Positions 45,161 to 57,462 of a stretch of 64,000 nt of DNA are shown piece by piece. The first letter of the stretch is position 1, and every line of letters begins with the position of its first letter. The position numbers and the translations under genes are program-made. Origin of the DNA: Strigamia acuminata (Eukaryota > Arthropoda > Chilopoda > Geophilomorpha > Linotaeniidae); NCBI GenBank assembly GCA_949358305.1, contig OX442314.1, positions 18,097,060 to 18,161,059 of the forward strand. Reading direction: 5' to 3'. Below the pieces are notes generated by a model. The model was not told the origin of the DNA. It saw only the letters and a program-made list of their open reading frames with translations, and searched no databases.

Positions 45161-47235
45161 AATCATTATTTAAAACAAGTAAAATCAAAAAAAAAAAAAA
45201 AATTTAATGCAAAAAGTTGAAACTTGTCGTCTCTGTTGCATGTGTCATTCACTTTGATTAGGATTTTTAACAGATAAATTTATAATTTTTTGTCATGCAT
45301 TCAATTAAGGTTGTTTACTTGATCTTGAAGCTTTATGCAGAGAGATGGGAGAGAGGTCAACAAGCAGTTTTGCAACGTATCTTGTGTTAATTGATAGGAG
45401 GAGAGTCGGTTGGTCATTGGCTGGCCTCTTGCCAAACACAACCTGTTTGAGGAAGGAGGGTGCAACAAAAAATAGTGCCAGGTGAAATGGCACTAGACGT
45501 GAGACCACATCCATCCTCATCATTGACTTGAGTTTACACCACATCTTAGCGCTGCTTAAACTTGTCCTTCGACGGAAATACAACAGCCGCGTGTGCGCGC
45601 GCACGCATTAATACACTCCGACTGGTCAAATTCCTTCTTACGTCGCCGCACAATTAATTAACTATGAAACAAAGTCGTTCGTAAATTATCAGGTAAGTGA
45701 CTAATACCTTTTTACTTACTTTAAGCATAATTTAGCAACAAACAAGTGTCGAAATGACATGTTAATATTTGCAAATGCAAGCAAAACGCCACTAATGTGC
45801 CAAAACTCAAGGACAAACTCATTTTTTTCTTCTTACCAAAACTGGACTACATCGTCTTCAATCCATTCTTCTCGAAAAAGCAAAAAAACACGATTTTTTT
45901 TTTTTAAATTTTTAAAAAAAAAATTTGCATGCATATCGCGCAATGGCCTCCAGACGCAAGGCGAGAAGGGAGGTCAAACTTTAGCTAATTCACTCGAAAC
46001 TGAATGGAAAACTTCAATGGTTTTCTCAAACAGATCTGGCAAGCACTGCCTCTAGGGCATCAACCCAACATTTGGGTAACCCCAGTGTGAGAAACTCTTC
46101 CTTCCTTCCGTTTGGGAGCAGCGAACGAGCAATAACCCTTTGAGCCCACCGAGGAAGTGAAAGAGAAAGACGATGCGTGGGAGCAATCGGAGAAAGCATC
46201 GCAGGTGCACAAAACACCTGTGCCCAAACAGGACCAACCCCTTTCGACGCATCACCTGCATTTCTTCTTACTTTTTTTCTTTTTCTTTTCATCACGATTT
46301 TATAACACTCGCATGATTTTTTTTATATGAAAAAAATGAAAAAATGACACACCTGGCTGGAGGTCAAGCAGCCTGGGTCTCTTGTCTCCGCTTCGTCCCT
46401 CACCTAGCTTCCTTAATAGGAACAAATGACATCATAGGAGTAACAGGTCACTCAGCGCTTGTACGGCGGTTGGGCAAGAAAAGATTTGTTATGCAGCTCT
46501 TTTACATGCAAAACATGCACACTGACCTTGACAAAAGAATGATAGAGTAGGAGACGCGTGTATTGGCCGAGTTCTAACGCAATCTTAGCTCATTTATATT
46601 TTTAAACATTTTCGAAAATAAAAATTGTTTTTGGCATGTTTTTATCTTCGGGAAAGGGCAAAGCGAGGCTCAATGTTTGAAATGTGATCCGTACTTCACT
46701 TTAATCTCAGTTCAGTGAAATGTGTTTTTCGAGTATTTGCAAACGTCCGCAAGGTCAATGTTAAGACATAACTCGTGGCCATTATCGGGTCTATTAAAAG
46801 TAGAAAATTATCTGCATCCAAGGACTGCACAAGGGTATAATATACTTGTGCCGTGCGTGTCACACGTTTCAATTCAAATTCAAAGGGGTGAGTCGAGTTG
46901 TTGAGTTCATACGACACGAGAGTTCGATGACATTTTCTTTTATTCTAATCTTTTTTTTCTTCTTCTTCTTCCCCCGTTGCAATTAAATTCGTTGCTGATG
47001 CTATCGCTCACGTAGTTTTAGGTAATCGTTAGGATGTTGTTCCGTCTTTAATCCCACCTTTTACTTGTCTCCAATTAATCTTCTCTTCTTTCCCATAGCT
47101 TGTCGGCACAATCTCACGAATTTTCTACACTTTTTTTCTCCCTTTTTTTGATATAGTACAACAACCACAAAATTTTTTTTAAACAATATTTAATCCTCTT
47201 CAATTTTTTTTTTATTTATGCAAAAGGCAATCACG
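45161..47235. other. Upstream region and probable 5'UTR intron of NBL1
   Basis: A strong donor (TTATCAG|GTAAGT) at 45691/45692 follows a GC-rich stretch from about 45590, and an acceptor (ATGCAAAAG) lies 9 bp before the NBL1 ATG. This suggests a non-coding first exon near 45600-45691 and a 1.5-kb 5'UTR intron. No coding exon is seen in between. Confidence 0.4.
46202..46355. promoter_or_regulatory. Cluster of four CAGGTG/CACCTG E-boxes
   Basis: CAGGTG occurs at 46202 and CACCTG at 46215, 46253 and 46350, all the same E-box on one strand or the other, within 154 bp. Snail/ZEB-type zinc fingers and some bHLH factors bind this site. It lies in the presumed first intron of NBL1. Inference only. 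Confidence 0.3.
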
Positions 47236-48172
47236 ATGAAGTCAGCAATGTTAACTTGTCTGCATTCAACTTGCCTATTTCTCTTTTTCATTCTCATCAC
47301 TCAAGCAGAAGGAAACTTTACACCAAAAGAGCACAAGGTAACAGGATTTAAAAAAAAAATTTGATTTTAAAAAAAAATAATAAATAATTGTCTTTGATTG
47401 TTCTTTCAAGGACCTTATTAAAATTTCAGTCCAACTTTCTTCTCATGAATATATTTTTTAATTTTAAAGGTGCACAACATAGTTTTATATCCCGACAAGC
47501 ATTCGTGGTGCAAAGTGACTCCGATCAAGCAAGTTATCAGTCACACTGGCTGTCAAACAAAGGTAAATTAATTAATTAATTATAATATCAAGTTATAATT
47601 GTTTATAATTCCAGAATATTGACAACAACGTGTGCGTTGGTACGTGTTTTTCTTTCTCGGTGCCCAAAACCATCCCTGAAACACCTGGTGATGACCAACT
47701 CCATTATTGCGACAGCTGTCAGTCGTCCGACTCAACTTGGATTATAGTAAAGAATCGCTTGATAATGGAATTAATTAATCGAATTATCATTTTCTTAACG
47801 ATCTTCTAGGTGAGTTTGGATTGTCCCGACGACATTAATCAGCCGAAAGTGGAGAAATCCGTGGAAATAATAGCAAACTGCTCGTGCACATCCTGCAAAG
47901 AGAAGCCACATCCTGATCCGCGTCCGCCGGACGAAGAAGAGGAAGATTACGAAGAAGATCAAGAGAATCTCAAACAAATGTATGACACACTCAAACACGT
48001 GGGGCATTTAGCAGGTCGGAAAAACTCAGCGCTCGCTAACACACCTGGTCACGTGTCAACTAACAAGCACCTTGATCTTCTCGAAGAGGCTGAGGACAGT
48101 CAAGGGGAAGGAGAGATCGACGAAGAGACTTTTCGTCAGGTCAGAGCACAAATTAGTGCATTAAAACATTAA
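47236..48172 (+). CDS. NBL1: DAN-family BMP antagonist NBL1
   Basis: A 229-aa secreted protein from four exons: 47236-47337, 47470-47562, 47615-47746 and 47810-48172 (690 bp, in frame). It has a signal peptide (LFLFFILITQAEG) and a CTCK/DAN cystine-knot domain: LYPDKHSWCKVTPIKQVI, SHTGCQTK, NVCVGTCFSFSVPKT, HYCDSCQSSDSTW, LDCPD, then CSCTSC. Order and spacing match vertebrate NBL1 (e.g. LFPDKSAWC, GHSGC, CFSYSVPNT) better than gremlin or bursicon. It is expected to bind BMPs outside the cell. The C-terminus is long and acidic (a PDEEEEDYEEDQ run) like the vertebrate tail. All knot cysteines are present. Confidence 0.94.
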
Positions 48173-50295
48173 CTCCGACTTTTTAAAAATTGGAAAAAAA
48201 AATTTACCGAGGCTAAAAATTGCATAATTTTTATAAATTCTATTTCTGTTATAATCATGAGTTTTTTTTAGTATGTACTTACGGACCTTTAAAAGTTTTT
48301 TATTTTTTATTTTTTTTAAACAAAAAAAAAAAATGTTATTGTAGTTTGTTTATATTTTATTTGAGTTAATTTTATATACAGTGAAAGTAAATTCACCGGA
48401 TGTTATTGATGTATTTCGGACACATTTTCTTGGCTCGAAACTGATGATTGTCTTTTGTTTTAGGCGTACATTACTGGTCCCCTGTGGAAATCAGTTAAAA
48501 AGTTGGTGTCAGCATTTTTTACATTGCTATGATACCCATATACGGTACATCTTTAGTAGGCTCAGGGAAACTTACTTCCCCAATTACTACATCCCGGTGA
48601 GAATATTTCTCATTAATTAATTTATTGTCTATTTCAAATTAATCAAATTGAATGCCTTGTTTAGTAGAATGTGAATCACCATTAAATCCAACGGATTTGT
48701 ACTTTTTAATCCAATTTTATACAATTTATACATACAAAATTTAAAAAAAAAAAATATTAATTTTCCTTTTCAAAAGCCACCAGGGGAAGAAAAATAAAAG
48801 CTATAGAGGCTATAAAGAGCCAAGATAAATCTGTAAACTATATTATTAATTATTGACTAGTAAAAACTATATTGTATTTACTGTATTTCCGGATTTTATT
48901 AAACAACAACACACGTCACACTGCAAAGCAATCAATCAATACAAAAAACCTATAAAACTCCACGAATACACAATGTCAATAGAATTCCATGAAAATTGCT
49001 CGGGAAACGATTAAACGAGGAGGCTAAGTATTTTAGCTGCTACATTCATATTATTTACCATTGTAACTAATGAGGCCGGTGGAGCTTTCCCATCTATAGT
49101 GTGTATTGCATAAAAGAGCATTGTGTAGGAGGAGACAGCCCATCAGATTTAGAGGAAGAGGTAACCTCAATTTTTTATATTAGATAAGCACACAAAACGA
49201 CATTCCTACAGACACAATTGGCTCGTCTCCTGGACTCCTGGTTCGGGCAACCAGCAAACTAGCAACCGAACTACTGAATTGAATATTACTAGATCGAATT
49301 CGTTTTATGGGTGTGGACGGTTTGCGATTTAGCACGGGTAAAAAGCTATCAAAGTTTGTGAAACATTTACACAGGTGTGCTGTGCCCACAGTCACAGCTC
49401 ACAGTGTCGCCAGAGTGTCTCTCGAGTAGAGGTCTAGAGGAGACTAACTGCTAACTTTTTGCCCACGGTTCAAGGCCAAGACTTGGCTAAAGAAAGGGCC
49501 ACCTACCTTGAGATCCGTCATCAAAGGTCAATCCACTTTGAAGAAAAAAGCAGTGTATGTCACTCACCTGCAGATCAACAACAGCTTCAATTTTCAGGTA
49601 TGATTTACCTATTTAGAACATTGTTTCCATTTGTTATTGATGGCAGCATCGTGATTGGCATTTTCACACCTTAAAATCCTGGAGGAGGAAAAAGAAAGAG
49701 GGAAATGAGTTTCTTTGAGGTTTCTTAGAATTTGATGGCGGGAAATGAGGGCGTTGCACAATAGAATCATTATACGACATTTTGAAATTTTGAAATTGAA
49801 TATTTTGTATTTTCCTTAGCTAGTGATTTGTAAATATTTGTCTCAAGTTTATACGATTTGTTAGGTGCTCACGGCTGTTTATGCCCTCATATAACAAGTT
49901 GTATTAAAATTCCAAGAATATATTGCTCCACTCTTTATTTATTCTAAAGCTTTGCATTATCTGTAGATGTAAATACTGTTATCACTAGTTGGGTGTTTTT
50001 CGTGTCAAGGAGTTTGCAGACTTGACAGTTATCGCAATTTTATAGCTGAGTATTTATTCTTTGATGGGCATTTTCTATTATTTTTTCTTTTAAATTTTGT
50101 CAATGCTTAATGTCCTTGTTATGTGTTGATTCCCGTGCAATATTTTTGCATGCTTTAAAATTTGTGCTAATTACGGTCTTTAAAATGTTTCGCTCGATTA
50201 GAAGAATTTGCAAATAAATTATATTTTTTTGCTATTTTATTTTAATTGCATTCACAGGTAGATGCTGAGACAAGTCATTTGCGACTCGAGCGACA
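48173..50295. other. Intergenic and 5' region of the P5B ATPase gene
   Basis: The first kilobase is NBL1 3'UTR/flank, very AT-rich. Around 49450-49598 there is exon-like text ending in a donor (TTTTCAG|GTATGA), possibly a non-coding first exon of the ATPase. An acceptor (ATTCACAG) at about 50259 opens the alternative first coding exon. No other gene was recognised. Confidence 0.4.
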
Positions 50296-50368
50296 ATGAA
50301 AACACACGTGGAAAACACATATACGGTGAATTCAAAACCGTGCAGTTTGACTTCAACGTTACGTAACG
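50296..50368 (+). CDS. Alternative first coding exon of the P5B ATPase
   Basis: The ATG at 50296 opens 24 codons (MKTHVENTYTVNSKPCSLTS…) that end in phase 1 at a strong GTAAGT donor. The ATPase exon 2 (51465) is entered in phase 1, so splicing 50296-50368 to 51465 keeps frame and gives a different N-terminus from the 51155 start. No other downstream acceptor tested kept an open frame. Isoforms from alternative promoters are the natural reading. Confidence 0.5.
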
Positions 50369-51154
50369 GTAAGTCGTGATAAACAAAGTCGTAAAAAGTT
50401 CATTATTTTCTTTTCAACGGAGTGGTGGGTGGTTGTAAGAGCTGTAATCAACGATTAAATAAAAAGCAAATAGTCACCTGAATATGCAGTTCTGCCTCGA
50501 GTTCTGCAGGAATCCAAACACATTTAAACTTCCACCGGAATACAGAAAACCCGAAATTGTTATTATCAATACACTGAAATAGGAAAATTTTTTAATATTT
50601 AAGCAAAAAATAATTACACCATCTGAAAATGCTTTTTAAATTTTATGACGCTTAATTGAAATTTAATTTTCCACATTAGTTCTTCAAGGTTATTCCACTA
50701 TTCCGCTATTGCTGCTGATACATCGATAGGCTTACGTCTAGTTGTGCAGCGTGGTGAAATCATTCGGTTGCAATCGTGTTGAAATCAAATCGCACAGTTC
50801 CATTTCATTAATTTTTTTATTTTAACTTTTCACTTGAACGAAAATTCAGAGGATGGAATTATATGGAATGTAAATATGTTTTTTAAAACACATTTTACCC
50901 AAAAGATTTACAATTGCAGTATTCTTGAAAAACGCAGTTTCAAATTTCTCCTTATTCTCCCCACCTAATTTTCTATTTACCTAGAACAACTGCTTTTTCG
51001 TCACACGCTGTTTCAGTGATTAAGGAATCGGAAATGATCTGTTCCGCGCTTAGCTGAGACTTACTCATCTCGGGGTTAGTGTGATTCTGACAGAAAAAGC
51101 AAGGGAGAGTCAAAACATTATATAGTTGAAACTGAAATTGTGATAACATACGAA

Positions 51155-54100
51155 ATGGGAGAAATAGTAGGTTTTGTCCGGAATGTCTACAATCGAGTTA
51201 CCTTTGCAAAGAGACCAGGGAAAAGGGAAAAAGTTTCTTTACTTCATAGTAAGTATTCAGCACCAATTTTAACATTTTTTTATGTTTTAAAAATCAAGTG
51301 AAAAAATGCTGAAAGTGTTGCTTCATTTTTAATATATTTTTAATACGTTTTTAATACGCAATTTATTTTTGTTTTTGTTTTTATTTATTTTTTTATAATT
51401 ATTTCTGTCAAGGCTACGGGTATGCTGTTGTTACATAAATACACAATGTTTTAATTTTCTTTAGGAAAGGAAAGGAAATCATTTATTGGATCTCAACCAC
51501 CGCCAATTAGAAAAGGAATTGATTATGTTAATGTGGGATGCGAAGAACAAATGGTAAATTTCAATACAGAAATGAATGAATAGAAATTAAAGATAAATGA
51601 TCAATACAGGAGATATTTGGTTTTGTCGAAGATAAATTTCGTAATGTTATCACATGGATGTTTATGGTGTGTAGTCTGTTTATTCTTCGATTAATATTTC
51701 ATTGGAAACCAGAATGGATGCTGAGATGTACTCACGTGAGATGCAATTTGGATAAAGCCACTAAATTGTTATTGGTGGTGAGTAATTACTGAATTAATTG
51801 GCCCTAGTAGTTTAGTAATTATTTTTTACTTCTTGTAGAATCATTTCAAGAAAATTTATGTGGAAATTGTCCAAATCGTTCGAAGTGGAGAATTACTGTA
51901 CGTTTTGCGCAGTCATTGCGTCTAATCATCAATTTGCAATTTTTGTAATTTTCTTTTAAAAAAAATTTCTAGCGATGATGAAAGAAAAAGTTCGTCTCAA
52001 TTACTTAATAATCTAGCCAGAAAAGAACTGAACCTCGTTCTTCCAAGACCAGATGTAAATTTGCACCCAATTATGATGACGCCATGTAATATAATTTGAT
52101 AATTGATCTATTAGGGCACTTATCAAGAAGTGGCAGCCATTCGTTATTTTACTAATAAAAGCTGCATTTACATATGGAATAGAGAAACGAGCGAATTTGA
52201 AAAATTGGAAGGACTAGATTATGTTTCTTGCTCTTTTTTTTATACTCAGAAAGGGTTATCTCAGGATAACCAACAGCAACGGTATTCAATGTATACGGCC
52301 TTTAATAGATTATATTATAATGTTTTCAATTTCTGTGTTTAGACGTGCAATTTATGGAAAAAACAGTATTGTAGTTCCTGTACAGAGCGTCATCAGACTT
52401 CTCTTCTTGGAGGTTTTTTTGTTGAATTGATTTTGATAATATAAACATAATTAATTATTAAATTATTTTTAGGTTCTCAATCCATTTTATGTCTTCCAAG
52501 TGTTCAGTGTTTGTTTATGGTTTGCAGAACACTACTATTACTATGCGACGTGCATTATAATCATGTCTGCTTTCTCTGTTGGAGCTACAGTTGTACAAAC
52601 AAGATCCGTACGACATTACGATTAAAATTCTGTATAGGCAGAATATTTCATTGTTTATTAATTTTTTTAAAATTTTAATTTTAGAATCAAAAGGCTCTTT
52701 GTAACACCGTCCAATCGTCTGATATTGTCACAGTGTGTAGGGGAAGAAACAGTTGAGTTTTAAAAAAAAATTATTTTTAGTTTTTAATTTTAATATCTAA
52801 ATTTAACGAACAGCATATGAAGAAATTCCGTCTGAGTTATTAACCCCAGGTGATGTAATTGTAATTCCTTCCCACGGATGTATGATGTACTGTGACGCTG
52901 TACTTATAAGTGGGAACTGCATCGTGAACGAAAGCATGTTGACAGGAGAAAGTGTCCCAGTGACCAAAACGCCCATTCCTAACCCAGTCGTGTTGATGTC
53001 TCACCAGGACGAGGCATTTCAACCCAAAGAACACGCAAAACACACCCTCTTCTCGGGTACAAAAATCATTCAAACCCGTTATTATGGTAGCGAGAAGGTG
53101 AAGGCTGTGGTTATTCGCACTGGTAATAAGATAATTAACCCGTGTCAAATACAAAATGACATTTGTAAACATTTGTGTTTCATTTGTAGGGTTCATGACG
53201 TGCAAAGGAGAACTTGTGCGCTCAATCATGTATCCAAAACCTTTGGATTTTAAATTCCAACGGGATTCTTACCGATTCGTTGGGTTACTTTGTGGGGTTG
53301 CGGTTATTGGTTTTTTGTATACAATCGTATTAAAGGTTTGTAAGCAAACAAATTAAATTAAATTAACAAGCTGGGATTTAATAATATATTTGTCCAGGTA
53401 ATGAATGGGACACCACCTGGAGATATAGCTTTGGACGCCCTGGACCTAATAACAATCGTGGTACCGCCTGCCTTACCTGCTGCCATGACAGTGGGCACCG
53501 CATACGCTCAAGCTAGACTTCGCAAAAGCAACATTTACTGCATCATCCCGAGTGCTATAAATATTAGTGGTTGCTTGAACTGCGTTTGTTTCGACAAAGT
53601 AATTGAAGTTTTCTGTCGTTTCCCTCGATTGATTAATTAATTCGTGTGTGTAGACAGGGACGTTAACTGAAGATGGTTTGGATATGTGGGGAGTTGTTCC
53701 CACCAATAATAAACAGTAGGTGCAATAGGTGATAATGTAAATATAAGTTCATATAAAATTCTGTTATTTACAGATTTCAGGAACCAGTTAACAACATCCA
53801 GTTGCTAGACTCGCTCAAGTTAATGATTGGCATGGCAACGTGCCATTCATTGACCATAATTGAACGCCAGTTATGCGGAGATCCTTTGGATCTGAAAATG
53901 TTCGAAGCAACTGATTGGGCAAGACGCATAATGTCTAAATTGTGTGTAACGACAAAATAAATTGGAAATTTGTTACAGATCCTTGAAGAACCTGAAATTG
54001 ATGAAACTAACAAATTCGACATCATAACACCAACTGTTGTCAAACCGAGGCAACAGAAGACTCAGTACGTCAATGACAGTACGCAGGTGCATTGATCCCT

Positions 54101-57100
54101 TTGCCACCTGTCAATCACTTTAGGTCTTCATTAATTCTTTGTCATTTTTCGTACAGATACAAGAAGAAAACCTCGAGATTGGCATCGTGCGGCAGTTCAC
54201 GTTCTCATCGTCTTTACAACGGATGAGTGTTATTACTCGTGTGCTTGGAGCACATCAATTTGAGATATACACTAAGGGCTCCCCAGAGATGATTGCGACT
54301 CTTTGCAATCAGGAAACCGTCCCCGATAATTTTTCACACGTCCTAATGAATTACACGCAAAGTGGCTACAGGGTATTGGCGCTTGCAACTCGACCGTTGC
54401 CTAAGATGAGTTACGCTAAAGTTCAGAGAATCTCGCGGGAACAAGTGGAATGTAATCTCATTTTTTTGGGTCTGTTGGTCATGGAAAACCGGTTGAAACC
54501 AGAAACTACTCCCATCATTCAGATGCTTCAAAAGGCGAACATTCGGTCGGTCATGGTTACCGGTAATAACTTATCGAGTTAATCGATTTCGAATGCACGG
54601 TTAATTCGCTCTTTATTATAGGCGACAATATGTTGACTGCCCTTAGTGTTGCCAGGGATTGTGAAATGATTGAAAAGAACGAACACGTGATTTTGGTAAA
54701 TGCATTTCGCCATCCAGACTCTCTTTCGAACGTGGTTCAGTTTTCCTATGCGGAAATGCCAGAGCAGGTGGTGGAAGAAATTGGATATGTGGCTAAAGTA
54801 AACAATTTTTTTAAACAAAAATCGAGTAAATGCATTTTTTTCAAACATTTTTTACGTTTTTGCAGCCAGATGCCAGCACAACTGTCGTGATAGAGGAACG
54901 AGGAGAAAAGTTTCATTTTGCTCTTACTGGGAAGTCATTTGCAATTATAAGAGAGCATTTTCCCGAGCTTATTCCTAAACTAATAGTGCGAGGCACAGTA
55001 TTCTCTCGGATGTCCCCGGATCAGAAGAAGCAGCTGATCGAGCTTCTACAAGAACTTGGTTACTACGTGGGCATGTGTGGTGATGGGGCTAATGATTGTG
55101 GGGTAATTGTACTTTATAATTAATGCTTTGTTTTTTTACTGACAGAATTACATCAACTTTATTTCAGGCACTGAAAGCTGCACACGCTGGTTTAAGTCTT
55201 TCTGAAGCGGAGGCTTCAGTGGCGTCGCCGTTCACCTCCAAGGAGCCAAATATCTCGTGTGTTCCAACATTGATTCGGGAAGGACGGGCTGCTTTGGTTA
55301 CCTCGTTTGGTATTTTCAAGTATATGGCGTGCTACAGTTTCACCCAGTTCGTTTCTGTCACGATTTTATATTCGGTAATTTATATGAATTTAAATTATCG
55401 TTATTTGCTTATTAATTTTTTTTATAATAACAGATAGAATCAAACTTAACGGACATGGAGTTTTTGTACATTGACCTGTTTATTATTGCATTATTGGCTG
55501 CAGCTTGTGAGTTGTTTATGAAGGAACACGATATTGGAAATCGCCGAATCGGGGCGAAACTTTGTTCAAAAATTTAAATTTAAATTTAAAAAAAATGCAA
55601 TTTGGTGTTTTCAATGTGTGGTTCCTTATTAAGGCAATTACTTATCAGTGTTTTAAAATGTGAAATATATTCGCAGTTGGTCGAACTAAACCGTATCCAG
55701 CTTTGGTACGAAAACCACCTCCTTCCAGTCTAATTAGCTTCACTCCTCTTGCATCCATTACTCTGCAAATGGTGCTCATGATTAGTGTGCAAGCATTAGC
55801 CTTTTTTTTTGTACGACAACAACCATGGTAAAATATGTTCGAACTATTATTGGGTGTTAATTTGACAATTTAATATCTTTTCAAAGGTATTCACCGCACA
55901 TGCCTAAATCGACAAATGATCTCCAGTGCTTCGAAAATTATGCTGTGTTTGGGGTGAGCACCTTTCAGTACATAACGCTGGCCGTCGTGTTTGCTAAAGG
56001 AGCACCTTATCGGAAAACAATATTTTCTAATTGTAATTTGTAACTCATGAATTGACCGATTGATTTGGAATATTGCTCAACCAATTTCTTCCATTTTTAG
56101 ATTTTTTACTTGGATCACTGACCGGTTTAACAATCTTTACGACTTATATAATTGTTTATCCACACGAGTGGTTTATTAAATTACTCGAGGTATTATTTGA
56201 CATCGACATAGGCGAAATTCCGACTACAATTTTTCGATTAATTTTCAGTTGAAAATTGCGCCCGTTTTCGAGTTTCGGCTTCTGCTGGTGGCCATAGCTG
56301 CGGCCAATTTCTTAGTGTGCCTAATTTGTGAGGTGAGTCATAAATTATTTATTCCGACCAACGGATAATTCGTGCTCTAATTAACCGCCTCTATTTCTCT
56401 TATCTAGTCTGTGATCATCAGTCAATGTCTATTCCTTGCTCTCCACCGCCGATTCAGTTTCCTGCAACCAAGTTGCGAGTATATTAACATTGAGCAAGAA
56501 ATTAAAAATTCCCCCGAATGGCCCCCAGTAACAAAAGATGTCAGTATAATGGATTTAGTGACCCCTCCAGATCGCACAGCTTGCATAATGGAAGACGACC
56601 TAGACTCAAGCTGCGACAGCAAACATCGCTCTCTATCGAGCTCGGTCAATCATTCCACTTATATTACGTTTTCTCTATCACGGAGAGCGACCACAGGCAG
56701 TAGCGGATCATCAGGCTTCGTTAAAGGGAACCACATTACTGGTGACAACAAGAGTCCATTTTTAACCAATGGAATTAAAACAAAAAACCACTTCAAACAA
56801 AGAAGCTACTCCGAAGGAGATTCTGCATGCCATAATCTAGATATTACGCCGTTTCAAAGGCTAAATGCGCTCAGTGTAACCCCAGAATTGCATTCTACAG
56901 ATCTATCGCCTTGGCTGCCTGTCCAACATTTACAGCAGGGCGATTGCAGTAGCGTTAACAGGAATCCGCCAGCATCTGTGGAGGCCCTGGATTCGCTGGC
57001 CACTCTATCCTCCTCATCTTTCCCTAGTGAAATTCCTTTAGCAACAATTTTCTCTTCTGCGAATAGCGAGAGATGCGAAGTTAGTTCTGAAAATTCTCCG

Positions 57101-57178
57101 AATTCAATTCCTCAGCCATCACCTCATGTATCATCGATCTCCCTTCAAAACGAGACTGAACTGACTTTGCACATATAA
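51155..57178 (+). CDS. ATP13A3: P5B-type ATPase (ATP13A2/3/4 family), polyamine/cation pump
   Basis: A 1413-aa P-type ATPase from 25 exons, the first at 51155-51248, the second at 51465-51553 and the last at 56408-57178; total coding length 4242 bp, in frame. Key parts are intact: actuator loop [15 protein letters not shown], the P5B-specific TM4 motif [10 protein letters not shown], the phosphorylation motif [14 protein letters not shown] with Asp528, [22 protein letters not shown] and the hinge [13 protein letters not shown]. The N-terminal EIFGF and HWKPEW segments and YPKPLDF are typical of ATP13A2-4, which export polyamines from late endosomes/lysosomes (family knowledge). One intron (53919-53978) begins with GC. 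The Ser-rich tail of about 230 residues after the last membrane segment is unusually long. Insects usually have one member, so ATP13A3 is an approximate name. Confidence 0.94.
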
Positions 57179-57462
57179 AAAGCAAGTTATACACACAGTA
57201 GTTAAATGAAAAATGGTTTTTCTTTTCTACTTTTTTTGACAATATATAACTTTTAGTTGATTATGTATACAGATAAAAATTTGCACTTGAGAAAAATGCA
57301 GATGGAAGACGGCGAGCCGTACTTACATTTGTCATTCCACTTGGTGAAAAACCACCATTTTACACGTTCACTAACAATTTATATAACTCCTTTTTCAATA
57401 GATGTATAAAACTTTTAAATTCATTCAAAAATAAAATATGCAATCCTTTAAACGTCTCCTAA

